Shown: one piece after another, positions 1 to 10,560 of the stretch
Layout of the letters: the number at the start of each line of letters is the position of its first letter
Position numbering within the stretch: the stretch's first letter is position 1
NCBI GenBank assembly: GCA_963693315.1
Contig: OY856187.1
Coordinates: 48,564,485-48,628,484 of the forward strand
DNA from: Diogma glabrata
Taxonomy: Eukaryota; Arthropoda; Insecta; Diptera; Cylindrotomidae
Direction: 5' to 3'
Length of the DNA stretch: 64,000 nt
Notes under the pieces: model-generated
Told to the model about the DNA's origin: nothing
Seen by the model: the letters and a program-made list of their open reading frames with translations, nothing else
The model's database searches: none
Program-made: the position numbers and the translations under genes

Positions 1-59
1 AACAACTTCATAAATTTTCATGAGTCACGGATCAGCCTAACTTACTACCTACGGAAAAA

Positions 60-385
60 TCTGTGTGTGGTGCGCCTAAAGAAGTTTTCACTTCAAATAT
101 GCAAATATCCTTGTTTCGACACACTTCCAGTACAGTTATCGAACACATCGTCCTTTCGGCTTTTTCCATTGAGTAAAACTATTTAAAAAAAAAAATTGAA
201 ATCTGTCCAACGGTTTTCTAGATTTCGTAGGTTGCGGTTGCCTGCCGGCCGGCAGACGGACATACATTTTTTGTTGCTTTTTTAGAATCAGTAGGTCCTA
301 AAACGTCGAGAAATGCCAAAAAGTGGGAGTAAGAATTTCCCTTTTAGCTCATGAATGTAATACTTAGGTTTTTAGACCGAAGTAA
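60..385 (+). repeat. Family A dispersed repeat, copy 1 (3' part only)
   Basis: This stretch matches the 3' part of the full copies at 8026 and 18895. It starts near the GACACACTTCC-GTACAGTTATCGA block, contains the GC-rich palindrome CTGCCGGCCGGCAG, continues through GTAGGTCCTAAAACGTCGAGAAATG, and ends at the shared terminus GACCGAAGTAA. It has no coding potential. The 5' two thirds, with the internal tandem units, are absent, so this is a truncated copy. Confidence 0.85.
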
Positions 386-469
386 CTATTTTGAAATTAT
401 TCGTAAAATAAGATAATATTTAACTAAAATAAATCTACAAAAAATTAGAATGGAAATGGTGGATTTAGT

Positions 470-780
470 TAGCTTAGAAATGTTCTAGATTAAGCTGTAA
501 CGTTGGGTAGCGAAAACCGAAATTCGACGTCCAGGTCGTGCTGCCTGGGTAATGTCGACAGAATTAGTTTGGTGTATCGGAGACAAGCAGGGCAAATGCT
601 GCTTAGTCAATGACGCTACATCATGGCAAATTGGTGCCTTTAAACCCAAGCGTCTGTTCTTATTCGTCCCATGTTAGGAGCGGCTGGGAGTGGACGTCTG
701 TCTTGGATAAAGCGGCTCGCTATATAAACATGTAAAAAGGTTGTTTCTGGTAACATGGGCATCAAGCATGAAGGTAAGTT
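470..780 (+). promoter_or_regulatory. GC-richer island with TATA box and possible first exon
   Basis: By eye this segment is far less AT-rich than its surroundings and is not repeated elsewhere in the window. A perfect TATA box (TATATAAA) lies at 721-728. About 40 bp downstream is an ATG-AAG immediately followed by a consensus splice donor GTAAGT (768-779). A plausible acceptor (CTTTTTAGCAG) ends near 863, and the joined frame starts M-K-V-F but meets a stop after about 19 codons. Short Met-Lys first exons are typical of arthropod cuticle protein genes. The early stop means this could be a decayed gene, a mis-guessed splice site, or chance. Confidence 0.3.
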
Positions 781-863
781 ATTTTTTTTAATAAATATTT
801 GATGGTCAATGAGTTGATGGAGAGGTGGGATGGCATCTATTCTTCTTACCTTTTTAGCAGGTG

Positions 864-3165
864 TTCAAAGCACACTTGATTTACAATTTATGTTTTCTCT
901 TGGTTCATATTTAACTATTGCATTCATCCAGCATTTCTAAAGGGCCGTGGATAAAGTTTATCGAATTCATGTACTGAAGCTAGTCGAAAAAAACTCAAGA
1001 CGCGCATATCCGGAGGCGCATCAGTATCTTCCTATTATTAGAGGTTAAAATGTTTGAACAAATAAATCTGCCTCAGTTTGATTCTGCCATGAAATGTTAT
1101 CGAGAACCTAAAATGAAAAGTCGATTGAGGTTAGTCAATTTAAATTCCACCATAGCAACCGTATTAACAACTTATGTTTGAAGAACACAGAACGCATCGA
1201 ATTCCTTTGATTCACTCCAAAGTTCACTTATTTCTGATATCCTAGTTCGGTAGTTCAAATTAAGCTACATTTGTTCAGATTAAAACTGAAAAATGGCAAT
1301 AGCTAGGATATAGTATGGTCAAACAGCTGCAATTAAGTGTGGTTCTGAAGAATGTTTTGAATTGTTTCGTGCCTTCTATACCAATTCAAACGAAGCATTG
1401 TTACAGAAAATTTAAATCAGTAATCAAAACTTTGTTAACATCATTCAAAAAATTCACGCTTTAAAGTCGATTATTTAAAAATCTATAAGTAAATTTCCAC
1501 GAGAAATAAATAAAAACGGTAAAGAAGTATAAAAACTTCAAAACTCATGAAATTCAATTTAAAAACTCGACAACAAATGTAAATAAAACTTAAATTGTTT
1601 AGCATCAAAATCATATGGATTTAAGAAATATCTCATTTATTTCGTAAACAAAATACTGTAAATAAAAATGTATGTACTCGTAAAAACTCGAGAAAAGAAT
1701 TGGCCTAAATATTCTAATATTGATTTTCACGTATAATATTTATGTACTCCCACAGTGGGCTTACACACATACCATTTTCGATCAACAATAAAATGAACAA
1801 AAAAATCAAAACAAATAATTTTTGGCAAATAAAGAATAAATCTTATTTCAATTTCTCAACCCTTTTCTTTTATTTGCCAAGATTTTGAAATAAAACATAT
1901 TTTTTATGAAGATTTGCATGTGTTGAGAAATTTTTGTATTACGCGATTTATTTATTGAAAGAATGCTGGTAATACTTTTTTTCCGACAAAAGATATCGTA
2001 GCAGGTAGCTGATGGAAAAACAATTATTTTTTATATAATTTGATTTCATATCAGAAGACAAAAGGATAAGCTCCTAAAATGGAATCTTGATCGAATCAAT
2101 CTATAGACTTAAAATACATGTACTCAGCAATAGTTGGAATTGAGGTTGGAACATTATACATACATGTATTGAAATATGTTGGTTATATAAGCCAAAATTT
2201 ATTGTTCGTTTTCTGAGTTATTTTTGGAGTCCTGACTTAGAGGAAGCGTTATGAAATATTACTAAGCCAGTCACAAAGGGATTACGTTACGAAGTTAGAA
2301 AATAGAAAGTTAGGAAATACAGAAACACAGTACACAAAACTTGGAATTTTAAGGTCTGATTATACTTCATCGGTTGATGTTGAGGGGGGGTAATTTCGTG
2401 TTCGGATCCCCTAACCAATAATTTTTCAGTATGCATTTATTTTGACTAGAATGTTTTAATTCTTTGGACAACACACATTTCTTTCCTAAAACTTTTTCTG
2501 TGTGCACGCCTCTTTGGTACTTTATTCCGTTGGTTTTTATAAATAATATTTCGATACACGAAAACCCAACTGTTTATATATAAACCATCGACACAATAAT
2601 TATTTCGTTACGATACAAACCAAAAATCCATTAATTTTATTTTAATCAATTAATCTTTCCATAACATCAATAAATAAATAAAAAAACAAAAATTAAATCA
2701 ATTAAATTTCCAATTACAAATGATATAAAAAAGAAAATTAAAAACGAATTTTCTTCTTTATATTTTATTGTTAATGGAAAATGAATGTGTTAAATTATTT
2801 TCTAAAAGCGTTACCTCCATGGAGTTTGATAATAAAATTGCATGAACAATTTCAATAAATTAACGTTTTCGTTTTCTTTATATTTCAAATTATATTTTAT
2901 TAGACGATGACATGGCATAGACAGGAATAGAATATAAAAACATAAAAAGTTCGAATCAGTTCAAATAATGATAATGGTTTGGTTTGGTTTAGTTTTACAA
3001 CTCAAAAAGGTTAATGTAATATTTGTTGTGAATTGTTTAATGAAGATATGTTCGATTAGAATAAACATTTGAATTTGCTTAACACTTTTATGTATGTAGA
3101 AGGAGGTGGAGGAAGTCGCTTTTGTCCCAAAAAATCTCACTGTATAGTGGTAATGCAACGATTAA
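864..3165. other. AT-rich sequence without recognisable gene
   Basis: No open frame above background, no RNA gene and no clear terminal repeat was seen. The sequence is mostly A/T runs, with a few mixed-composition patches around 1000-1300 and 1980-2420. A 7-bp G run occurs near 2385. Confidence 0.6.
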
Positions 3166-3273
3166 ACTTACCAACACTCAAGTCCATTGAAACTGATTGA
3201 TGATCCAGTGTTAACATAGGGTATGGATTCGTTGCATGATAGAGAAGTGGTTGGAGCTCTTACACTGTTTTAC
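3166..3273 (-). other. Possible internal exon of an unknown gene
   Basis: On the minus strand an open frame of about 35 codons, rich in Ser, Thr and Asn, ends in a consensus splice donor (GTTG followed by GTAAGT). It is preceded by an AACAG acceptor with a poor pyrimidine tract. Base composition is more balanced than the flanks. There is no start codon in frame, no recognisable domain, and no neighbouring exon that I could identify, so this is only a candidate. Confidence 0.2.
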
Positions 3274-3419
3274 AGATACTACTACGGTTAATGCTTTAAG
3301 GAAATTAATAATTTAATACCATTACGCAGATCTTCACGAACCACAAGACAATCATCGTATTCCCATAAACATACTTTGGAGGTCTCATATGTCAGAACAT
3401 CCAGCTATAATAACTCCTT

Positions 3420-4152
3420 CTTTTCAAAATTCTAAAAATATATATAAAATTCAAAAATTCAATTTTTTTTTTCAAACATCTAACAATAGTGCAAAAATTA
3501 TAACAAAATCAAAAATTTAAACTTTTTCCAAAATTCTAAGAATATTGCAAAAATATTACAAAATCAAAAACACAAACTTTTTTCAAAATTCCAACAAATT
3601 AAAAATTTCCATGTGCAATTTCATGTTCAATTACATTTACATCATAAAAAACACTAAATTTTTTTTTTTCCAAAAAATGGGCTAAAAAAATAAATGAAAT
3701 CATTTTTTGACACACTTGACATTATTTTTTTGACAAACTTATAAAGCCATAATTTTCTATAATAATAATAAAATTTTATGTCATACAAATAATTAATTTT
3801 ATTTTTTTCCAAAAAATTTGGTAAAAAAATAAATGAAAATCTGTCTTTTGACACACTTGACTACATTTTTTTGACAAATTTCTCATGCAATAATGTAGTT
3901 TTTGATCTCACATACCAATCCCGACCATCAAAATTTCTCTAAATTCAATGTTCCTCCTCGTAATCACTTAAAATGAACGTTTTTAAGCAAAAAATATGAA
4001 AATTTGCTATTTTTGACACACGTAATGATTTTTTGGACACACTTCAGGTACAGTTATCGAACACAGCATTTTTGAAAGCAATTTTTAAAATCCTTCCAGC
4101 GGCTTTCTAGATTTCGTAGGTAATGACGGCCGTCCGACAGACAGACATTGTA
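3420..4152 (+). repeat. Family A dispersed repeat, copy 2 (middle part)
   Basis: This piece has the AT-rich oligomer field (AAAATTCCAAAAATATT-type repeats), two copies of the roughly 140-bp TTTTGACACACTTGACA unit, the GATCTCACATACCAATCCCGACCATCAA junction block (read in two overlapping parts) and the GTACAGTTATCGAACACAG block. It breaks off just after the GC-rich spot at about 4127, so the 3' terminus seen in other copies is missing. The 5' segment starting GAAAATATGGAGG is missing too. Confidence 0.85.
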
Positions 4153-5588
4153 ATGATGCATTAATTGAAACCCATCACAACCTTCTTAGTGGGCTCAGTA
4201 ATCGTTATAAATTTACAGAATGCTTATCGTTTTTATTATCATCTAAAAAAAGCATCTTCATTTGATTTTAAATACTCGTGTTTGAGTATAGAGGCCCTCT
4301 TAGTCTATTATTATCATTCCATTCTATCATGTTGTTGATTATTTTTTGACATTTGGAAATTTGTTGTTTGGTGGTTTTGTCGATTATAGGCTGGTAATGT
4401 GTAATCTGGGTGTGTTTTCTGCTGATTGCCCAAAGAATTTGATGGAATGTCAAGCACCGTGGAGAAAAACGAGCTTATTTATATTGGATTGGTGAGTTGG
4501 ATAACAATTTTTTTTAACATAACGTGTGATCCTCAACATGTTTGTGATTATAACAAACCAAAGAATAATAGACAATCTATGTCAATTGTGATTCTTTTTT
4601 AATAGTATCATTTTTTTGTGTGTAACGAATTCTGAATTCTTGTCCTAGTTAAATTATAAATAAATTCAGTGCGCGTTAGATTAACTTTGGGCGTGTCTAT
4701 AATAAACTGGCACATGTGTCATGTTCGTCAAACCAACAAATATTTACCCAAACCTTAAGTCCAACCAAAAGATAAATTCGGTGCCAGAAAAATGATAATT
4801 GCACTCTGTGAATTTATTTTTCGGTGCAATTTCATGAGCACCAGTCACTGGCATGATTAGATAAAATAAACAAAAAAAAAAAGATCAACAAAATAATTTA
4901 TTTGTTAGTATTTGCTAATATACATAAGGATAAAACTCAAAGAAAAAATTTTATATGTTTATTTTGTGAATGTACCGCCGAGCTATCGAGAGGAAAACAA
5001 GGTAAACTGATTACGTAGTAACCTTTTGACTTTTTTTTTGGTTCTCGTATGTTGGTTCATTCAGCCATTTGTTTTTTTTTCTACTTTGTGCTATGAAGTT
5101 AAATTATAATAAGAAATAATAAATAACATAAAAAAATAAATAATAAAACAAAAGATGCGCATGTTAAAAAAAGGTTAATTAGTGTCCTGTTAATTAAATT
5201 AGAATAAGAAAGTCCTAGAACTATTATTCGTGTGTAAAATAAAATTACAGAAATAACGAACTTAGGTGTTTTGCATTGTGTTTATTAACACGATAGATGT
5301 AATGACGTTTGTAGAGAGTGTGTAACCATATACTCGCGGTCGATCGGTGGTTACTGGGATCTTGATTCCGCTTTTATTTACGATCCGGGAATTGTGTGGC
5401 GTGGAAGACTGATCGCTTGCAGTTCTATTAATAGAACCTTGCAGTTCTATTAATAGAATCTGGATTTTTTTATTAATTAGTTAGACATGTTTTGCACCGT
5501 AAATATGAATATTCATTATTCAGACTCTTTGAATAACCGAAGATACCATGTCAACAATAAAGGAAGGACTAGGAAGGAAAGGCTATAC
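4153..5588. other. AT-rich sequence, no supported gene
   Basis: No gene or element with recognisable ends was found. An exact tandem doubling of a 22-24 bp word built on GTTCTATTAATAGAA lies at about 5419-5464. The patch 5320-5420 is noticeably less AT-rich than its flanks. Confidence 0.55.
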
Positions 5589-6045
5589 AGTCATTTTACC
5601 ATTCTGAAGCAACATCTGGCTGGATATGTCATCGTTTATTTAATGTGATTGCAACAGCAGCCTTACCATTATTATTATTGAACTTAGCTACACCAGCACT
5701 CAAATGTCTGAAGCAACATCTGGCTGGACACATCATCGTTTATTTGATTTTATTGCATAAACATCCTGGTCATTATTGTTATTGAATTTGGCTGGATATA
5801 GCATCGTTTATTTAGTTTTATTGCATCAACATCCTGGTCATTATTGTTATAGAATTTGGCTTTATATAACATCGTTTATTCAATAGTATTGCAACAACAT
5901 CCGTATACTGTCGTTGAATTTGGCTGTATACACCATCGTTTAATTAATATTACTGCAACAGCAGCACTTACCATTTTATTTTGTATCAAATTTGGCTATA
6001 CAATCGTACTAATATCTGAAGCAACACCTGACTGGATATATCACA
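5589..6045 (+). repeat. Degenerate tandem repeat, unit roughly 60-75 bp
   Basis: About seven diverged units share CATCGTTTATTTA, ATTGCAACAACATCC and GAATTTGGCTGGATATA in the same order. The middle units (about 5740-5900) are the most alike, with repeated CATCCTGGTCATTATTGTTAT. Outer units alternate this with a variant containing CTGAAGCAACATCTGGCTGG. The open frame across the array is a by-product of the repeat and lacks family resemblance. Confidence 0.75.
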
Positions 6046-6589
6046 CTCTACTACCATTGTTCTAATATCATCTGTTCATTTGGTGCCACCAATTCAGTTG
6101 CTGTTTTCGTTTGATACATAGAGTCCTAATGGGGACCGACTAAGGGAAGAACCTGGAGAGGGGGAACTGATCACATCATGGGGTGAGTAACTCTTACTTA
6201 ATATATATATGTGTACATGTATGCATATGCGCATGGATGTATGTAGATATGGGTGTTTGTCTGCATGTGTGAGTGTGTGTGTGTGTGGGTGAGTGTATGA
6301 GGTGCGAGAGCGTGTGAGTGTGTAATAAACTATGGGGTTGGACGTGGTGATCGCGGCTTTTCACGTATGGGTTCGCCAGAGTTTTCTTTTATCACTTGTC
6401 GTCTTTCTTTGATTCGAATGAAATTACGAGAGACGCGTACTATGCCGATTATTTGGGCTGGAGTCGGCAGATTATTCTTCTCGTTCCCATAGGCTGAAGC
6501 TAGCTTGGGGCTCTAAAAACTTTCTAGGTGCGCGGCCTGCTAAACAACTTCTTGGATTTTCCAACAAAGCAGTTCTCCATTACAACATA
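6046..6589. other. Mixed sequence with GT-rich simple repeat
   Basis: A GT/AT-rich simple-sequence stretch lies at about 6199-6320 (ATGTATG, GTGTGTGTG and GTGAGTG words). A purine-rich tract (GGAGAGGGGGAAC) ends near 6169, but no repeated LTR follows, so I do not call a retrotransposon. No coding region was seen. Confidence 0.5.
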
Positions 6590-6719
6590 CATTTTTGTTG
6601 TTGTTGCTTTTTTAGCTTCAGTAGGTCCTAAAAGGTCGAGAAATGTCAAAAAAAGTGGCGGTCAGAATTTCACTTTTGGCTCATGAATGTAATACTTAGG
6701 TCTTTCAGACCGAAGTAAT
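6590..6719 (+). repeat. Family A dispersed repeat, copy 3 (3' end)
   Basis: Only the last 130 bp are present: ACATACATTTTTGTTG, GTAGGTCCTAAAAGGTCGAGAAATG, CTCATGAATGTAATACTTAGG, and the terminus CTTTCAGACCGAAGTAA. The GC palindrome upstream is lacking. Confidence 0.85.
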
Positions 6720-6859
6720 TACAATCACATATATACATTGATCAAAAATCACACCGAAAATGATGCTTCAGGTTAAATTTTATCCATAGCTGTTTATGGT
6801 AACTCAAGAAAGATTTAATTACAGCAGCTTGTAAATAGTTTAAATTCGATTTCGGTCAA

Positions 6860-7700
6860 TCAAGTGTTGAAATTTAGGGGGGTGGAGAGGCTACATATTA
6901 AAAATATTTTTTACAATAACACAAAAACTGTGCATTGCAAAATTCTAAAAAAAATTGTAATGTATCTTAAATTACGTGCTCATTCATATGACACCCCACT
7001 TATTTGGGTCGAAAATGTTTTTTTTACCCTGTCCACCCCCTAAACATCCAGAAATATAATTATTTGATTTTCATTCAAAATTTACCATATTTCCTAACTC
7101 TGTTAATTTTTACAAATTTTTCTGTCAATCAGTGTCGAAACGTAGTAAGGGGACGGTCTGTAAGTTGCGCTTTTTTGACAATAACTCAAAAACCATGTAC
7201 CGCAAAATTCTAAAAAATATTGCAATTTTTTTAAATTAGGTGCTCTTTTAAATGACACCCCACCAGTTAGGGTTTTACCCTCTCCACCCCGTCCCCTAAA
7301 CACCCAGAAATATAATTATTTGTGACATCGCTATAAATTTCATACAAAATCTACCGAATTTCCTAACTCCGTGAATATTTAAAATTTTTCTGTCCATCAG
7401 TGTCGAAACGTAGGGGGAAACGGTCTGAATTTTGCATTTTTAATGGGAGAACGGTTTGCAATTCGCACTCTTTTTACAATAACTCAAAAACTGTGCATCC
7501 CAAAATTCTAAAAAAAATTGCAATGTTTTCTAAATTAGGTGCTCTTTCAAATGACACCCCACTTTACCACGTTTTAAATAGCGTTTTTACCCCCCTTCAT
7601 TTCCACCCCCTTAATAATTATAATTATGACTATGTGATACTTTTCTATATTTTCCATAAAAACTTACTAATTTTCTATAATTCCCACTACATTTGAAGAT
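6860..7700 (+). repeat. Tandem repeat of about 265-300 bp, three copies
   Basis: Three successive units share, in order, ACAATAACTCAAAAACTGTG, GCAAAATTCTAAAAAAAATTG, AAATTAGGTGCTC, AATGACACCCCAC, a C-rich block around CCACCCCCTAAAC, CAGAAATATAATTATTTG, and CAGTGTCGAAACGTAG. The first landmark recurs at about 6917, 7180 and 7476. Open frames here are by-products of the repeat and lie on both strands. Confidence 0.8.
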
Positions 7701-8025
7701 TTTCGATCAGTTAGGTTCGGAGCTAATCGAGGTAAGAAAACACAAAGAAAACGTCATTATTCAAAATTATACAAGAAATGGTGAGGTGTAAAATTCCAAA
7801 ATAAATTTTTAAAGAATACTGAAATGAAGCCCTCATATGATACCCTACTTGAATCTATAAAAAAATGTATTTTCTCAAAGGTCTCAATTCGTAACCCTGT
7901 AAACCAAATGAAAACCATTTTAGTTTTATTTGTATCTGTCATCTTATGTAGACAGGTTAGTTTTATACGCACCTCAAATTTCAGGTCCATAGCATTTATA
8001 GTTTACGAGATAATCGATATAATGT
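7701..8025. other. Spacer between the tandem repeat and family A copy 4
   Basis: It contains an overlapping pair of short open frames on opposite strands (7757-8027) with no recognisable domain. The phrase TATGATACCCTACTT resembles the ATGACACCCCAC landmark of the preceding tandem array, so this may be a diverged extension of it. Confidence 0.4.
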
Positions 8026-9612
8026 GAAAATATGGAGGGGCTGAAATCTCACAGCTCTGAGATATCAAGACTTCGGTCTGGGTTAAGGATTTTGATATAG
8101 TTTTCGACAAAAAACTTTTATGAGGACATGGTTTTTAGCTTTGGGCAGCGATGTACATCAAACATAACTCTTTGTTAAAATACAAGTATTTTTTATCTCT
8201 GTTTAAAAATTTATTACAAAACTAACACGAAACATCAATACGTTGCTGGAAAATTATAATCAAAATTTCAAAAATATTGTTAAATTAAATAAAATCAAAC
8301 TTTTTCGAAATTCCAAAAATATTCCAAATATTAGAATAAAATCAAATATTTAAATATTTTCTAAATTCCAATAATATTTCAAAAATTCTTAAAAATTCAA
8401 ACTTTTTCCAAAATTCTAAAAATATTGCAAAAATTACTACAAAATCAAAAATTGAAAATTTTTTCAAAATTCCAAAAATTAAAATAATATCAAAAATTAA
8501 AAATTTTGCAACATTCTAAAATATTTCAAAAATTTTTACAAAATTAAAAATTAAAACTTTTGCCGAAATTCTTAAAATATTGCAAAAATTATTACAAAAT
8601 CAAAAATACAAACATTTTCAAAATTCCAAAAATATTTCAAAAACTATAACAAATTCAAAAACTTCCATGTCCAATTTCATTTTCAATTACATTTACGTCA
8701 TAAGAACAGCTACGTTTTTTTCCTAAAAAATTGGCTAAAAAAATAAATGAAATCATTTTTTGACACACTTGACATTATTTTTTGTCAAACTTATAATGCC
8801 ATAATTCTCTATAATAATAATAAAATATCATGTCATACGAACTACTAATTTTTTTTTTTTTGTAAAAAAATTGGGTAAAATATAAATAAAAACCTTTCTT
8901 TTGACACACTTGACAACATTTTTTGACAAACTTATAATGCCATAATTCTCAATAATAATAATAAAATTTCATTTCAAACAAACACTTTTATTTTTTTTGC
9001 AAAATATTAGGTAAAAAACTAAATAAAAATTTTTACAAAATCAAAAATTAAAACTTTTGCCGAAATTCTTAAAATATTGCAAAAATTATTACAAAATCAA
9101 AAATACAAACATTTTCAAAATTCCAAAAATATTTCAAAAACTATAACAAATTCAAAAACTTCCATGTCCAATTTCATTTTCAATTACATTTACGTCATAA
9201 GAACAGCTACGTTTTTTTTCCTAAAAAATTGGCTAAAAAAATAAATGAAATCATTTTTTGACACACTTGACATTATTTTTTGACAAACTTATAATGCCAT
9301 AATTTTCAATAATAATAATTAAATTTCATTTCAAACAAACAATTTTATTTTTTCCAAAAAATTGGGTAAAAAAATAAATAAAAATCTTTCTTTTGACACA
9401 CTTGACAACACTTTTTTGACAAATTTATAATGCCATAATTCTCAATAGTAATAATAAAACTTCTTTTCAAACAAACAATTAATTTTATTTTTTTTCCAAA
9501 AAATTAGGTAAAAAAATAACTAAAAATCTTTCTTTTGACACACTTGACAACTTTTTTTTGACAAACTTATAATGCAATAATCTAGTTTTTGATCTCACAT
9601 ACCAATCCCGAC
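8026..9612 (+). repeat. Family A dispersed repeat, copy 4, left part
   Basis: This is the most complete 5' portion. It starts GAAAATATGGAGGGGCTG, then has CAAGACTTCGGTCTGGG, whose ACTTCGGTCTG is the exact inverse of the 3' terminal CAGACCGAAGT. A field of AAAATTCCAAAAATATT-type words follows, then several roughly 140-bp units (TTTTGACACACTTGACA, CTTATAATGCCATAATTCTC, TTTTTCCAAAAAATTGGGT). It is cut at 9612 by a hAT insertion and resumes at 11055. There is no coding potential, so the family is nonautonomous if mobile. Confidence 0.85.
8531..9524 (+). repeat. Recent tandem duplication of about 497 bp inside family A copy 4
   Basis: The segment beginning AATTTTTACAAAAT at 8531 recurs at 9028 almost unchanged for at least 250 bp, including GCCGAAATTCTTAAAATATTG and CATTTACGTCATAAGAACAG. 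The other copies of the family do not have this doubling, so it arose in this copy. Confidence 0.75.
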
Positions 9613-9834
9613 TAGTGTTTCCAATTATCCGTGATTTTAACTATCCGGATATCGAATAGTATGTAAAGTAATTATCCGGATATCCGGATAATAATCCGGA
9701 TAGTGGATTTAAATTAAAACAATATGTAGTTTTAGAAAATAAAAATTAGTTAATAATTTATTTTCATCTGGAAAATAATATTTTAAAAATACAAGAGCGT
9801 TTAACATTGGAAACTGCAACCAATTTCTAGTTTT

Positions 9835-10150
9835 CGTTAAGAAGATACAGCAACCGAAAAGACTCTTTCACTTTCGTTCGAAGTAGGTTCAATGGTCTTC
9901 AATGCATCAAACAGCTCTTCTAGGTAAAGAGTGAGTGTTTTATTTATGCTTTTATAAATTAAATTCTAGTGAAGAATAATTATTTTAACGTTTAACTTTA
10001 CTATGTATTTTCGATTGGTGAAATCGTATTTTTCAATTCCATGACTAAAGTACATTCGGTAAGTTCGGTCGGAGTTGGAGAATTTTCATTTTCCTTAACT
10101 TCTTGTTCCGCCATTTTTAACTTAACATTTTCGGTTGTTTCGGTATACAG
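9835..10150 (-). pseudogene. hAT transposase remnant (C-terminal dimerisation motif)
   Basis: The minus-strand translation at about 9838-9928 reads LEELFDALKTIEPTSNESER followed by VFSVA and a stop, which is the conserved PTSnxSERVFS core of the hAT C-terminal dimerisation domain. Further upstream (about 10000-10150) a second open stretch in an acidic, Glu/Asn-rich frame includes MAEQEVKENENS. The catalytic core between these pieces and any BED zinc finger are not recognisable. The gene is broken, and the host element is therefore inactive. Confidence 0.7.
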
Positions 10151-10191
10151 AAACAAACTTTTTATTAACGCTTTTGCATAACTGATAACTT

Positions 10192-10560
10192 CCCGAGCAG
10201 AAATTAGTTAGGGAAAGCCTTAATACAGTCAGGGCCTGATCAGGGTCGGATAGGGCAAGTCCTATTAGGGACCTGAATTAGAATACCCTTTTAGGGCAAA
10301 CCTTATTTGGATACATCCGGCCCTGATTTGATTTTTCGTATCTGACCCCAAGCTGGGCAATCTGATCAGGGCCTGATACAAAATGCCTTACTAGGGTTTG
10401 CCCTATTTAATTTTATATGGAAAACTTGCTCAGTGCCTGATCCGTTTATCCCGATCAGGGCCTGATTAGGAAAAAGCGTTACACTCATGATCAGGGCTCT
10501 ATCAAACTAGGGCTAACCTGATCAGGGCCGTATTTGAGCACTAAAAAATTTCTGCTCGGG
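10192..10560. mobile_element. 369-bp MITE nested in the hAT relic
   Basis: Ends are CCCGAGCAGAAATT and AATTTCTGCTCGGG, a perfect 14-bp inverted pair. The interior is full of short words around CAGGGCCTGATCAGGG and TAGGGC in both orientations, at least six recognisable occurrences. No coding frame is present. I see no convincing target duplication next to the termini, so the superfamily stays open. Confidence 0.75.

Noticed and set aside
4268..4453. 61-residue minus-strand frame with balanced composition.
   Set aside because: No recognisable domain, no splice context, and no repeat partner in the window.
5419..5464. Duplicated GTTCTATTAATAGAA word as a possible regulatory palindrome or CRISPR-like repeat.
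   Set aside because: Only two copies, no spacers, and a eukaryotic context. It is best read as a short local duplication.
6150..6500. GGAGAGGGGGAAC followed by TGATCACATC looked like a polypurine tract and LTR start.
   Set aside because: No second copy of the putative LTR and no adjacent retroelement frame.
8026..8100. Family A as an ordinary MITE with TIR ACTTCGGTCTG.
   Set aside because: All 5' copies share about 50 bp outside the inverted word, so that word is not the 5' terminus and no target duplication fits.
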